Shown here: piece by piece, positions 26,013-35,212 of the stretch | Position numbering within the stretch: the first letter of the stretch is position 1 | Layout: each line of letters begins with the position of its first letter | Source of the DNA: an uncultured Clostridium sp. | GTDB taxonomy: Bacteria > Bacillota > Clostridia > Lachnospirales > Lachnospiraceae | NCBI GenBank assembly: GCA_900555045.1 | Contig: USJW01000007.1 | Coordinates: forward strand, 1-64,000 | Direction of reading: 5' to 3' | DNA: 64,000 nucleotides | Made by a program: the position numbers and the translations under genes | The notes under the pieces: generated by a model | The model's database searches: none | What the model was told of the DNA's origin: nothing | Seen by the model: only the letters and a program-made list of their open reading frames with translations

Positions 26013-26909
26013 ATGAATATACAGTGGTATCCCGGACATATGACAAAGGCCAAGCGGGCCATGAAGGAAGATTTAAAGCTGATTGACCTGGTGATCGAGC
26101 TGGTGGACGCCCGGGTGCCCGCAAGCAGCCGAAACCCCGACATCGACGAGCTGGGAGCGGGGAAGGCCCGCATGGTTTTGCTCAACAAGGCGGATCTGGC
26201 GGACGAGGCGGCAAACCGCCGCTGGGCCCAGTGGTTTACGGACAGGGGCATGCACGTGGTGAAGATCGACGCCCGGAACAAGGGGACCTTAAAGTCCATC
26301 CAGGCGGTGGTCCAGGAGGCCTGCAAGGAGAAGATCGAGAGGGACCGGAGACGTGGGATTCTAAACCGCCCCATCCGGGCCATGGTGGTGGGAATCCCCA
26401 ACGTGGGAAAATCCACCTTTATCAACTCCTTCGCGGGAAAGGCCTGCGCCAAGACAGGGAATAAGCCCGGAGTGACCAAGGGAAACCAGTGGATCCGGTT
26501 AAATAAGACGCTGGAGCTGCTTGACACCCCCGGAATCCTCTGGCCCAAGTTTGAGGACCAGCAGGTGGGGCTTAAGCTGGCGTTGATCGGCTCCATCAAC
26601 GATGAGATTTTAAACCGGGACGAACTGGCACTGGAGCTGATCCGTTTCCTGGAAGCCAACTATCCCGGGGTGCTGGCGGAGCGGTACCAACTGGAGCAGG
26701 GAGCGCTCGCGCCCGAGGAGGTGCTTTGCCAGGTGGCGAGATTGCGTTCCTGCCTGGCAAAGGGCGGCGAGCTGGACTTACCCAAGGCGGCGAGGCTGTT
26801 GTTGGATGAATTCCGGAGCGGGCGTCTGGGGCGGATTACCCTGGAGATGCCGGAGGATACGAGCGATAAGAGGGAGAGCGGACAGGATGGCAAGAGCACT
26901 GAGCGGTGA
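26013..26909 (+). CDS. ylqF: Ribosome biogenesis GTPase YlqF
   Basis: A 298-residue circularly permuted GTPase (RbgA/YlqF) needed for late 50S assembly. The permuted order is visible: the G4 motif NKADL (about residue 58) precedes the P-loop GIPNVGKST (about 128) and the G3 motif DTPG. N-terminus IQWYPGHMTKAKR is the family signature. ATG 26013 follows CAGGAGAG. The 3' end overlaps rnhB by 23 bases, indicating coupled expression. Confidence 0.95.
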   Translation: MNIQWYPGHMTKAKRAMKEDLKLIDLVIELVDARVPASSRNPDIDELGAGKARMVLLNKADLADEAANRRWAQWFTDRGMHVVKIDARNKGTLKSIQAVVQEACKEKIERDRRRGILNRPIRAMVVGIPNVGKSTFINSFAGKACAKTGNKPGVTKGNQWIRLNKTLELLDTPGILWPKFEDQQVGLKLALIGSINDEILNRDELALELIRFLEANYPGVLAERYQLEQGALAPEEVLCQVARLRSCLAKGGELDLPKAARLLLDEFRSGRLGRITLEMPEDTSDKRESGQDGKSTER

Positions 26910-27540
26910 GAGACTGGAGAAAGAGCTGGCGCGGCTGGAGCAGATGCGGGAGTATGAGAACACCTACGCGGCCTGCGCCAATATCTGCGGGATCGACGAG
27001 GCGGGCCGCGGCCCCCTGGCGGGACCGGTGGCGGCGGGAGCGGTGATTCTGCCGAAGGACTGCACAATTTTATATCTGAACGACTCCAAAAAGCTCTCGG
27101 AGAAGCGCCGGGAGGAGCTGTTTGTCCAGATTAAGGAGCAGGCCGTGGCCTGGTCCGTGGGCATCGTGGGGCCGGAGCGCATCGACGAGATCAACATCCT
27201 TCAGGCCACCTACGAGGCCATGCGCCAGGCCATCGCGGGACTTGGCGTTGAGCCGGATCTGCTGCTCAACGACGCGGTGGAGATCCCGGGGGTGGAGATT
27301 ATGCAGGTGCCCATCATCAAGGGGGACGCAAAGAGCGTGTCCATCGCGGCGGCCAGCATCCTGGCCAAGGTGACCAGGGACCACATGATGGAGGAGTACG
27401 ACAAGCTGTTCCCGGAGTACGGCTTTGCCAAGCACAAGGGCTACGGGACCGCGGCCCACATCGCGGCCATCCGGGAGCTCGGCCCGTGTCCGATCCACCG
27501 GCGCAGCTTTATTAAGAATTTTGTGCCGCAGGGGGAATAG
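26887..27540 (+). CDS. rnhB: Ribonuclease HII
   Basis: A 217-residue RNase HII that cleaves RNA in RNA-DNA hybrids and removes single ribonucleotides from DNA. The active-site start ICGIDEAGRGPLAGPV has the first catalytic Asp and Glu; LNDSKKLSEKRRE and the later ASILAKVTRDHMM are further conserved blocks. ATG 26887 is inside the ylqF 3' end and gives the usual short N-terminal helix; an in-frame ATG at 26806 would add 27 implausible Arg-rich residues. A second, unrelated RNase H (rnhA) is at 53.7 kb. Confidence 0.95.
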   Translation: MARALSGERLEKELARLEQMREYENTYAACANICGIDEAGRGPLAGPVAAGAVILPKDCTILYLNDSKKLSEKRREELFVQIKEQAVAWSVGIVGPERIDEINILQATYEAMRQAIAGLGVEPDLLLNDAVEIPGVEIMQVPIIKGDAKSVSIAAASILAKVTRDHMMEEYDKLFPEYGFAKHKGYGTAAHIAAIRELGPCPIHRRSFIKNFVPQGE

Positions 27541-27573
27541 ATCGGTTCCCGGGAAAATGAAAGGGCGGGGGAG

Positions 27574-27918
27574 ATGGCAAACAACCGGCAGACCGGAAGC
27601 CGCTACGAGTCCGTGGCGGCCGACTATCTGGTGAAACAGGGCTACCGCATTCTGGAGCGGAATTTTTACTCGAAGCAGGGGGAGATCGACCTGGTGGCGC
27701 AGGACGGGCGCTATCTGGTGTTCGTGGAGGTGAAGTACCGGTCCGGCACGGCGTGCGGGAGCCCCGCGGAGGCGGTGGGCCCCTTAAAGCAGCGCCGGAT
27801 CCGTGGGACTGCGCGCTACTATCTCTACAGCCACGGCCTTCCCGAGGACACGCCCTGCCGGTTTGACGTGGTGGCGATCACGGGCGGACAGATTGAGCTG
27901 ATCCGGGACGCCTTTTAA
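27574..27918 (+). CDS. YraN family protein (UPF0102)
   Basis: A 114-residue protein of the YraN/UPF0102 family with a restriction-endonuclease-like fold. The putative active-site pattern EIDLVAQDGRYLVFVEVKYR is clear near residues 32-51, and GSRYESVAADYLVKQGYRIL starts the domain. Biological function is unknown; a role in DNA processing is often assumed from the fold. It follows rnhB by 33 bases, a very common neighbourhood. Confidence 0.92.
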   Translation: MANNRQTGSRYESVAADYLVKQGYRILERNFYSKQGEIDLVAQDGRYLVFVEVKYRSGTACGSPAEAVGPLKQRRIRGTARYYLYSHGLPEDTPCRFDVVAITGGQIELIRDAF

Positions 27919-27948
27919 ACGCGGATTGAGGGAGAGCGGAGGAGATTT

Positions 27949-28806
27949 ATGAAGATCGATTGGAATTTAAAGAACAGCGGGGACGTCCTTCGGTCCTGCG
28001 AGCGGGAGGGAGTGCCTTTCTTATCGTTCCGGGCCCTGGAGGACCTGGGGATTGTGAAGAACGGCTTCTCCACCCGCATGGGCGGCGCCAGCCAGGGAAA
28101 ATTCGCCACCATGAATTTCTCCTACAGCCGTGGGGACGACCCGGAGCACGTGCTGGAGAACTTCACCCGCATGGCCAGGGCTCTTGAGGTGGACCGGGAC
28201 CGGATGGTGGTCTCCTACCAGACCCACACCACCAACGTGCGCCGGGTGGCTGAGGAAGACCTGGGAAAGGGCGTGGTGCGGGACCGGGACTACCGGGACG
28301 TGGACGGCCTGATCACGGATCTGCCCGGCGTCACCCTGGTGACCTTCTACGCGGACTGCGTGCCCCTCTATCTGGTGGACCCGGTGCACCGGGCTATCGG
28401 CCTTTCCCACTCCGGCTGGCGGGGCACCGTGGCCGGTATGGGGGCGGTCACCGTGCGGGCCATGGCCGAGGCCTTCGGCACCCGGCCGGAGGATCTGGTG
28501 GCCTGCATCGGCCCCAGCATCTGTAGGGACTGCTTTGAGGTGGGGGAGGAAGTGGTGGCGGAGTTTGAGAAAGCCTTCCGCCCGGAGCACCATCGCGGCC
28601 TCTTTTGGCCCAATGGCCGCCCGGGAAAATACCAGCTGGACCTCTGGCTGGCCAACCGCATCATCCTGCGGGAGGCGGGGGTGCCGGACGCGCAGATTCA
28701 CACCACCAACATCTGCACAAAGTGCAACAGCGACTACCTGTTCTCGCACCGCACGGTGGGGGAGGAGCGGGGAAACCTGGCGGCATTTTTGTGCCTGAAT
28801 CCATAA
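27949..28806 (+). CDS. pgeF: Multicopper-like/purine nucleoside phosphorylase family protein (YfiH/PgeF)
   Basis: A 285-residue protein of the YfiH family, annotated variously as polyphenol oxidase, laccase-domain protein, purine nucleoside phosphorylase or peptidoglycan editing factor. Metal-binding blocks are present: YQTHTTNV, FYADCVPLYLVDP and GLSHSGWRGTVAGMG; the last part has TNICTKCNSDYLFSHR. ATG 27949 follows GGAGGAG. It closes the ylqF-rnhB-yraN group and is followed by a strong terminator. Confidence 0.9.
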   Translation: MKIDWNLKNSGDVLRSCEREGVPFLSFRALEDLGIVKNGFSTRMGGASQGKFATMNFSYSRGDDPEHVLENFTRMARALEVDRDRMVVSYQTHTTNVRRVAEEDLGKGVVRDRDYRDVDGLITDLPGVTLVTFYADCVPLYLVDPVHRAIGLSHSGWRGTVAGMGAVTVRAMAEAFGTRPEDLVACIGPSICRDCFEVGEEVVAEFEKAFRPEHHRGLFWPNGRPGKYQLDLWLANRIILREAGVPDAQIHTTNICTKCNSDYLFSHRTVGEERGNLAAFLCLNP

Positions 28807-28831
28807 ATAAGCGGCTCAGAGAGAAATAGAG

Positions 28832-28872
28832 CGGACAATTGCGCCCTTCGTGGGACAATTGTCCGTTTTTTT
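28832..28872 (+). terminator. Intrinsic terminator after pgeF
   Basis: CGGACAATTG (28832-28841) pairs with CAATTGTCCG (28856-28865) and a run of seven T follows. The 14-base loop is fairly large. Confidence 0.85.
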
Positions 28873-28925
28873 GCGGTATGTACTCACAAGATATGGGCGC
28901 GGAGAATGTCCGCCCGCCCGGCCGC

Positions 28926-28954
28926 TTGACAAGGGCCAGGCGGGCGATTACAAT
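28926..28954 (+). promoter_or_regulatory. Promoter of the molybdoenzyme operon
   Basis: TTGACA (28926-28931), spacer of 17, TACAAT (28949-28954). It is close to consensus and gives a short leader before the gene. No obvious FNR/CRP-like palindrome was seen. Confidence 0.7.
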
Positions 28955-28986
28955 AGCGCCAAGAGAGCATGAACGGGGGTAGAAAA

Positions 28987-31473
28987 ATGGAAACTGAGAC
29001 AATATGTTCGATGCATAAAATGCACTGCTGCGCGGCCTGCCAGCTGAAGCTGCACGTGGGAGCAAGCGGGATGGAGCGGATCACGTCCGCCGGGGATACC
29101 AAGCGTGAGGGAGCCTTTGACGCCGACACGGCCCTCGTGCCCCTGCAGCGCCGGGCCTGCATGCGCGGGTACGGAGAGATCTACCACATGTACGGGCCGG
29201 ACCGGATCCGCTATCCCATGCTGCAGACCGGGAAGCGGGGCGATCTAAACGGGTTTAAGCGGATCTCCTGGGAGGAGGCCATCGGGCGCTACGCCGGGTA
29301 CTACGAGGGGATGCTCCGGGAGGCCGAAACGCTCTCATACCTGCCGCTCTTGGACAACGGCGGCGTCGGAAGCCGTCTGGGGACAGTGATCTATCCCTTC
29401 GGGGCCAGCTCCTGCGGGAACGTGGACGCGGCCATCACCGCAGCCCTGGGGCGCCGGGACAAGATCGCTGCGGCCCGCCCGCTCGACATGCTGAATGCCA
29501 ACTATATCATTCTCTGGAGCTGCGACCCGGCGGTCACGCTGCCGTCCCTGCCCTACATGGTGCAGAAAGCCAGGGAGAATGGGATCCCGATCACGGTGGT
29601 GGACTCCCGGTACACGGAGTCCGCGGGAGCCTTCGCCACCGGCAAGGGAAAGGTGCCTGGCTTAATATCCCCCTACCCGGGGACCGACGGCGCTCTCCTG
29701 GCGGCCATGGCTTACGTGATCTACCGGCGCGGGCTCTGCGATGAGGCGTTCATCCGCAGGTACTGCTTCGGCTTTTACCCCGGGGAGCGGGTGGTCAGCC
29801 GGTCGGAGGAGTCGGACCCGGTGACCGGGCAGCCCTATAAGGGGCGGGAGTTTGCGGTGCCTGAGGGGGAGTCGTTCACGGAGTACTTGGAGGGCCTGGA
29901 GCGGGAGCACGGCGGATATCGGGGCGTTCTCGGCTGGGCCAGCGCGTCCACCGGGGTGCCGGAGCAGGTGATCGAGGACTTTGCGGTGGAGTACGCCCTA
30001 AGCGGGCCGGTGTACATCGCCTCCCGGTTCCACGGGGGCGTCCAGAGGACCTACAACGGATTTTACTATTCCTGGATGCTGATCGCCCTCTGCGCCATGA
30101 CCGGAAACCTGTGCAGGAAGGGCGCGGGCTTCGGGGAGATGCGGGGGGACGACGGCTACACGGTGCACATGCCCGGGCTTCCGGACCTGTTTGAGCGGGA
30201 GACCAGGCAGCCGATTCTGGTCAGCCAGTACGGCATCGACCGGGTGATCTTAACCGGAACCGACGGCAGAAGCCGCGATCAGCTGCGGGACGATATTCTG
30301 CGGATGAACGGCATCGACATCGGCGGCGGGCTGGCGCTCAAGGGACTGATCAAGGGGGCGGCCAACGGGAACCCCTTCAACCAGCTGGCCAACATCAACA
30401 AGCGCAGGGAGGCCTGGAGCCGCCTGGACTTTGTGGTCACCTACGAGCGCCACATGACGCCCACCGCCCAGTGGTCGGATCTTGTCCTGCCGGTCACCTT
30501 CCCGCTAGAAAACGGGCGCCGGTTCGACAAGAACGGGGCCTACGAGTCGGATGTGCACGTGCTAAACGGGGTGTTTGATCCCATGTACGAGGCCGTGTCC
30601 GACGAGGAGGTCAACCGCAGGATCGGCGTTGCCCTGGGCGTCAAGGTGGAAACCTGCGACTACGAGGCGCTCATGCGCAGGCAGTGGGAGCGGGCGGAGG
30701 TGGACCGCGGGTATCCGGACGCAGAAAAGCTTGCGCTTCCGGGCTTTGAGGAGATCGTAAAGACCGCCCATTTGCCGGTGCCCGTGAAGCCGGAGGACGT
30801 GCCGGCGGCACTGACAGAGCTGGAGCCGGGAAAATTCCCCACGGAGACCGGCCGCATCAACTTTTACTCCCCCTTCCTCGCGGGGCGGGGGAGAACCTCC
30901 CACGGGATCAACAGCGCCCGCTATGTGCCCTTAAAGGACGGCTACGAGGCCATAAGGGCGGGGCAGGGGGGAGCGCGGGGCGTCTGCGGTCCCAGCGGCC
31001 GCCGCTACACGCTGCAGCTGATCACGCCCCACGCCGTCAACCGGGCCAACAGCGACTACGCCAACATCCCGTTTTTGGCAGAGCTCAACCCACAGCGGAT
31101 CCACATGCACCCGGACGACGCTCTGGCCCGGGGAATCGAGGACGGGGAGACGGCCTACGCCTACACGGAGTTCGGCTGCCTGCGCCTGCCGGTGCAGTTG
31201 AGCCGGTCTGTGAGGCGCGGGGGCATCGCCGTGGAGCAGGGGGCTTGGTACAAGGCCGGCGAGGAGCGCTACCTGGCGTACTTTGACAGCGACGGCGACG
31301 GCATACCGGAGCCCCATCTGACGCCGGTGGACATCGGCGGCTGCCCCAACACGCTGACGGAGGATTTAAACTCGGGCGTGTTTGACCCGTTTATCAACGG
31401 GATGGGGTTCAACGCGGGCGGGAGCGCCTGCGAGGTGAGTAAGACACTTCCGGAAGGGGGAGAGAGAAGATGA
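28987..31473 (+). CDS. Molybdopterin oxidoreductase, DMSO reductase family catalytic subunit
   Basis: A protein of about 828 residues of the DMSO reductase family, which binds a bis-pterin Mo (or W) cofactor. The N-terminal cluster motif, here H10-x3-C14-x3-C18 and Cys58, precedes YGPDRIRYPM, typical of DmsA-like enzymes; CAMTGNLCRKGAGFG and the C-terminal cofactor domain (about residue 660 to the end, with LQLITPHAVNRANSDYAN and INPQ-like LNPQRIHMHPDDA) also fit. No twin-arginine signal is present, so it should be cytoplasmic. Substrate is unknown. ATG 28987 is chosen for the GGGGGT upstream; ATG 28969 would add six residues. It overlaps the ferredoxin-subunit gene by four bases. Confidence 0.88.
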   Translation: METETICSMHKMHCCAACQLKLHVGASGMERITSAGDTKREGAFDADTALVPLQRRACMRGYGEIYHMYGPDRIRYPMLQTGKRGDLNGFKRISWEEAIGRYAGYYEGMLREAETLSYLPLLDNGGVGSRLGTVIYPFGASSCGNVDAAITAALGRRDKIAAARPLDMLNANYIILWSCDPAVTLPSLPYMVQKARENGIPITVVDSRYTESAGAFATGKGKVPGLISPYPGTDGALLAAMAYVIYRRGLCDEAFIRRYCFGFYPGERVVSRSEESDPVTGQPYKGREFAVPEGESFTEYLEGLEREHGGYRGVLGWASASTGVPEQVIEDFAVEYALSGPVYIASRFHGGVQRTYNGFYYSWMLIALCAMTGNLCRKGAGFGEMRGDDGYTVHMPGLPDLFERETRQPILVSQYGIDRVILTGTDGRSRDQLRDDILRMNGIDIGGGLALKGLIKGAANGNPFNQLANINKRREAWSRLDFVVTYERHMTPTAQWSDLVLPVTFPLENGRRFDKNGAYESDVHVLNGVFDPMYEAVSDEEVNRRIGVALGVKVETCDYEALMRRQWERAEVDRGYPDAEKLALPGFEEIVKTAHLPVPVKPEDVPAALTELEPGKFPTETGRINFYSPFLAGRGRTSHGINSARYVPLKDGYEAIRAGQGGARGVCGPSGRRYTLQLITPHAVNRANSDYANIPFLAELNPQRIHMHPDDALARGIEDGETAYAYTEFGCLRLPVQLSRSVRRGGIAVEQGAWYKAGEERYLAYFDSDGDGIPEPHLTPVDIGGCPNTLTEDLNSGVFDPFINGMGFNAGGSACEVSKTLPEGGERR

Positions 31474-32135
31474 GCCAGTGGGGATTCTATTTTGACCAGT
31501 CAAAGTGCACCTTCTGCCACGCCTGCGAGGCGGCCTGCAGGGTGTGGAACGAGGCCAGGCGGGCGGATGCGGGGGCGCATCCCTTAGCCCAGCTGACCAC
31601 AGGGCAGGCGCCCGAGGATGCGAAGCCTGAGTGGTACTACATGAAGGAGAGCCTGCGCCGGGTGACGCGCCTTTTGGAGGGTGACGAGCCGCCCAATGTG
31701 AGGGGGTTTAATCTGAGCCTGTCCTGCAACCACTGCACCGATCCGGCCTGCGTGGCCGTCTGCCCCACGGGGCGGCTGTACAAGGAGGGGGAGCGGGGGC
31801 TCGTCCTGGAGGACCCCGAAAAGCGCTGTGTCTCCTGTATGCGCTGCCGGGCGGCCTGCCCCTGGGATGCGCCACAGTTCTGCCCGGATCTTTCGCGGCC
31901 GGTGATGGTCAAGTGCGACATGTGCGCCGGGCGGCTGGACGAAGGGCGAAAGCCGGCCTGCGTGGCCGCCTGCCCGATGCGCGCGCTGGACGCGGGGCCC
32001 ATGGAGGAGTTAAAGCGCCGGTATCCGGGCGCAGTGCGGGAGGTCCGCGGGTTTTCGGCAAACGAGACAGGTCCAAATATTGTTTTCAAAAAGAGACAAT
32101 CAATGTGCACAAATACTACAAAGCAAATTGTGTGA
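31470..32135 (+). CDS. 4Fe-4S ferredoxin-type subunit (DmsB-like)
   Basis: A 221-residue electron-transfer subunit with four Cys clusters for [4Fe-4S] centres: CTFCHACEAAC (residues 13-23), CNHCTDPACVAVCP, CVSCMRCRAACP, and CDMC with a later CVAACP. The family end GPNIVFKK is also visible, followed by a short extra tail. It would pass electrons to or from the molybdoenzyme encoded just upstream (ATGA overlap). No membrane anchor (DmsC/NrfD) or DmsD-type chaperone gene follows; electrons would come from a soluble donor or an anchor encoded elsewhere. Confidence 0.92.
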   Translation: MSQWGFYFDQSKCTFCHACEAACRVWNEARRADAGAHPLAQLTTGQAPEDAKPEWYYMKESLRRVTRLLEGDEPPNVRGFNLSLSCNHCTDPACVAVCPTGRLYKEGERGLVLEDPEKRCVSCMRCRAACPWDAPQFCPDLSRPVMVKCDMCAGRLDEGRKPACVAACPMRALDAGPMEELKRRYPGAVREVRGFSANETGPNIVFKKRQSMCTNTTKQIV

Positions 32136-32155
32136 TTTGAACGTGTTAGAACATA

Positions 32156-32184
32156 TTGACAATAAATTCTGCATGCAGTATACT
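32156..32184 (+). promoter_or_regulatory. Promoter of the GH2-ABC sugar operon with central palindrome
   Basis: TTGACA (32156-32161), spacer of 17, TATACT (32179-32184). The spacer contains the perfect palindrome CTGCATGCAG (32169-32178), well placed for a repressor. Outer copies GTGTTA (32143) and TAACAC (32190) form a looser inverted pair. Confidence 0.7.
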
Positions 32185-32246
32185 AAATTTAACACAACAT
32201 TAACAGGCAGCCAACGTATGCGGGAAGCCTATGAGGAGGATATACG

Positions 32247-34472
32247 ATGAGAGAAATTATACCGTTTAACAAGTGGTATTACAGGGAGGATTTTCAGGAC
32301 TCCTACGTGGTGGAGACAAGCCTGGACGGCTTTAAGCCGGTTACGGTTCCCCACGCCAACAAAGAAATTCCATTCAACTATTTTGATGAGACCTGTTATC
32401 AGTTTGTATCCTGCTATAAAAAGGTTTACCGCCCGGAGGAAGCCCTTAAGGGAAAGCGCATTTTCATCCGCTTCGGAGCCATCGCCAACTACGCCGAGGT
32501 CTACGTCAACGGGACGCTGGCCGGAGAGCACAAGGGCGCGTACACGGCCTTTGAGCTGGAGCTGACCGACCTCCTCAAGTACGGCGAGGACAACCTGATT
32601 GCGGTGAAGGTGGACTCCACCGAGCGCCCCGACATCCCGCCCTTCGGCTACCTGATCGATTATCTCTGCTACGGCGGTATCTACCGGGAGGTGGAGCTGA
32701 TCGTGAGCGACGCGGTCTATGTGAAGGCGCTGCACGTGTCCCCGCTGGATGTGATGAGCGGACATCCGAGAGCCGGCGTGAGAGCGTTCGTCGATGCGGC
32801 TTCTGCGGTTGAGAACGTGCCGGTGAAGCTGGGACTCTACAAGGATGGGGTTCTGGTGGCTGAGAAGGAGGAAAACGCCGACGTGGCGGACGGATCCCAG
32901 GTGCTGGACTTCGAGCTCTTAGACCTCAGTGACATTAAGCTCTGGACCACCAGAGAGCCGGAGCTCTACGAGATGGAGCTTAAGATCGGCGACACCGCGG
33001 TGCGCGAGCGCTTCGGATTCCGCGAGATCAGGTTCACCCCCACAGGCTTCTACTTAAACGGGGAGAAGATCAAGCTGCGCGGCTTAAACCGCCATCAGTC
33101 CTACCCCTACGTGGGCTACGCGATGCCAAAGCGCGCCCAGGAGCGTGACGCGGAGATTTTGAAGGACGAGATCGGCGTCAACATCGTGCGCACCAGCCAC
33201 TATCCGCAGTCGGCCCACTTCCTAAACCGCTGTGACGAGCTGGGACTTCTGGTGTTCGAGGAGATTCCGGGCTGGCAGCACATCGGTGATGAGGACTGGA
33301 AGGCGCTCTCCGTCAAGAACGTACACGACATGATCATGGAGGGCTACAACCACCCGTCCATCATCCTCTGGGGCGTCCGGATCAACGAGTCCCAGAATGA
33401 TTTTGATTTCTACGAGCGCACCAACCGCGAGGCCCACGAGATGGACAAGACCAGGCCCACCGGCGGTGTGAAATACATAGAGCGCGCGGACTTCCAGGAG
33501 GATGTCTACGTGATGAACGAGTTCCAGACAGGAAAGAGCGACCGCCGTCACCGCGATCAGAACATTTCCACCGGACTCAACTACGACGTGCCGTTTTTGA
33601 TCTCCGAGTTCACCGGCGCGTTCCATCCCACCAAGCGCTGGGATGACACCAACCATCGGGTGGAGATGGCCCTGCGCCACGCCTGGGCTCACGACGAGAT
33701 CGCCCTCGACGACCGGATCTGCGGCGCCATCGGCTGGTGCGCCTTCGACTACAACACCCACTATCAGTTCGGCCCTGGGGACCGTGTCTGCTACCACGGC
33801 GTGGCCGACATGTTCCGAATCCCGAAGAAGTGGACCGCGGCGGTCTACCGCAGCCAGAAGGATCCCTCCGAGGAGATCGTGCTGGAGCCGGCCACCATGT
33901 GGGTGAACGGGGATATCGACGAGTGCGGTTTCCTGCCCATGTACGTGTTCACCAACTGTGATTACGTGGAGTTCTACTACGGCGACAAGCTGGCCAGGAG
34001 GCTGTTCCCCCACAAGCGCCAGTTCGCAGGCCTTGCGCACGCGCCCATGTACATGGACCGGATCCAGAAGGACATCTGGGACGAGTGGGGCTGGGAGGAT
34101 GCCACCTTCGTGGGCTACATCGACGGCAAGCCGGTGGCCACCAAGAAGTTTGTGAAGAACCCGCTTCCCACCGCCTTAAAGGCTGTGGCGGACGACGCAT
34201 GTATGCATGCGGAGCAGGGCGAGGAGCCCTACGATGTGACCAGAGTGGTGTTCGAGGCTCAGGACCAGTACGGCAACAACCTGGATTACATGATGGACAG
34301 CATCGAGTTTACCGTCACCGGCCCGGCAAAGCTCATCGGCCCGGCGAATACCACCATGCAGGGCGGCTGCATCGCCTGCTGGGTGCGCACATTGGGGCAG
34401 ACCGGAACGGTCCGCGTCAGCGCGAAGACACCGAAGCTTGTGTCAAATGAAGTTGTAATTGAAGTGAAATAG
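32247..34472 (+). CDS. Glycoside hydrolase family 2 enzyme (beta-galactosidase-like)
   Basis: A 741-residue GH2 enzyme without signal peptide, so intracellular. An N-terminal jelly-roll sugar-binding domain (to about residue 160), an immunoglobulin-like domain, and the TIM-barrel (from about 265, GFYLNGEKIKLRGLNRHQ) are followed by a C-terminal extra domain. Acid/base Glu381 is in WGVRINES and the likely nucleophile is Glu454 in FLISEFTGAF. The NxK motif typical of beta-glucuronidases is not seen, so beta-galactosidase-like is preferred, but other GH2 activities are possible. It leads an operon with a regulator and a sugar importer. Confidence 0.88.
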   Translation: MREIIPFNKWYYREDFQDSYVVETSLDGFKPVTVPHANKEIPFNYFDETCYQFVSCYKKVYRPEEALKGKRIFIRFGAIANYAEVYVNGTLAGEHKGAYTAFELELTDLLKYGEDNLIAVKVDSTERPDIPPFGYLIDYLCYGGIYREVELIVSDAVYVKALHVSPLDVMSGHPRAGVRAFVDAASAVENVPVKLGLYKDGVLVAEKEENADVADGSQVLDFELLDLSDIKLWTTREPELYEMELKIGDTAVRERFGFREIRFTPTGFYLNGEKIKLRGLNRHQSYPYVGYAMPKRAQERDAEILKDEIGVNIVRTSHYPQSAHFLNRCDELGLLVFEEIPGWQHIGDEDWKALSVKNVHDMIMEGYNHPSIILWGVRINESQNDFDFYERTNREAHEMDKTRPTGGVKYIERADFQEDVYVMNEFQTGKSDRRHRDQNISTGLNYDVPFLISEFTGAFHPTKRWDDTNHRVEMALRHAWAHDEIALDDRICGAIGWCAFDYNTHYQFGPGDRVCYHGVADMFRIPKKWTAAVYRSQKDPSEEIVLEPATMWVNGDIDECGFLPMYVFTNCDYVEFYYGDKLARRLFPHKRQFAGLAHAPMYMDRIQKDIWDEWGWEDATFVGYIDGKPVATKKFVKNPLPTALKAVADDACMHAEQGEEPYDVTRVVFEAQDQYGNNLDYMMDSIEFTVTGPAKLIGPANTTMQGGCIACWVRTLGQTGTVRVSAKTPKLVSNEVVIEVK

Positions 34473-34508
34473 AGGATTGACCGAATATCGGAGAAGGGGA
34501 GGGAGTGG

Positions 34509-35156
34509 ATGAATCTCGGTACACTGAAAAAAACGCCCACACTGTCGGACCAGGCATACACCACCATCAAGGCGGCGGTGATGTCCAATCAGCTGAAGCC
34601 GGGGGAAGTGCTGACCACGGAAGCCCTCGCCGCGCAGCTGGGGATCAGCCGGACGCCCATCACCATCGCGCTCAACCGGCTGGCTCAGGAGAAGATTGTA
34701 GTGCCGCAGGAGAACAAGACGATGGTCGTGTCCACGATCACACAGAAGGACATCGACGACGTGACCGCGGTGCGCAGAATCCTGGAGCCGGAGGCCGTGC
34801 GCATGCTAAAGGGACGGCTGAACGCCGAGAATATCGGCGAGCTGAGGGCGATTCAGCAGAACCGGCGGATTTACATGGAACAGGGGGATATCCGCTCCTT
34901 TATCGAGGCGGACCACATTTACCACATGAAGCTGGTTTCCTTCACCGGAAACGACTATCTGTACGCGACGTTAGAACAGTTAGATGAGGTGACTAACCGA
35001 TTCCTCATCCTCTCCGGCACGGTGAGAAAGCACATGCATGTGGCCTACGAGGAGCATGAGGAGATCATCCGCTATCTGGAGCAGGGGGATTTCGATGGGG
35101 CAGCCAACGCGCTGCTAAAACACATCGACAACGTTGACGTTCGCATGCTGGCATAA
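34509..35156 (+). CDS. GntR family transcriptional regulator (FCD subfamily)
   Basis: A 215-residue regulator: winged helix DNA-binding domain at residues about 10-75 (LSDQAYTTIKAAVMSNQLKP, then ISRTPITIALNRLAQEKIV) and a helical FCD ligand domain (about 85-210, with LEPEAVRMLKG and HEEIIRYLEQGDFDGA). FCD regulators respond to acids or sugars and usually repress neighbouring genes. It lies inside the operon it probably controls, and the palindrome CTGCATGCAG in the operon promoter is a candidate binding site. ATG 34509 follows GGGGAGGGAG. Confidence 0.9.
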   Translation: MNLGTLKKTPTLSDQAYTTIKAAVMSNQLKPGEVLTTEALAAQLGISRTPITIALNRLAQEKIVVPQENKTMVVSTITQKDIDDVTAVRRILEPEAVRMLKGRLNAENIGELRAIQQNRRIYMEQGDIRSFIEADHIYHMKLVSFTGNDYLYATLEQLDEVTNRFLILSGTVRKHMHVAYEEHEEIIRYLEQGDFDGAANALLKHIDNVDVRMLA

Positions 35157-35212
35157 GGAGTTGTGCGCGGCATTCCGAATAGAGCAAAAATTATAAGGAG
35201 GATTCAGTATTT

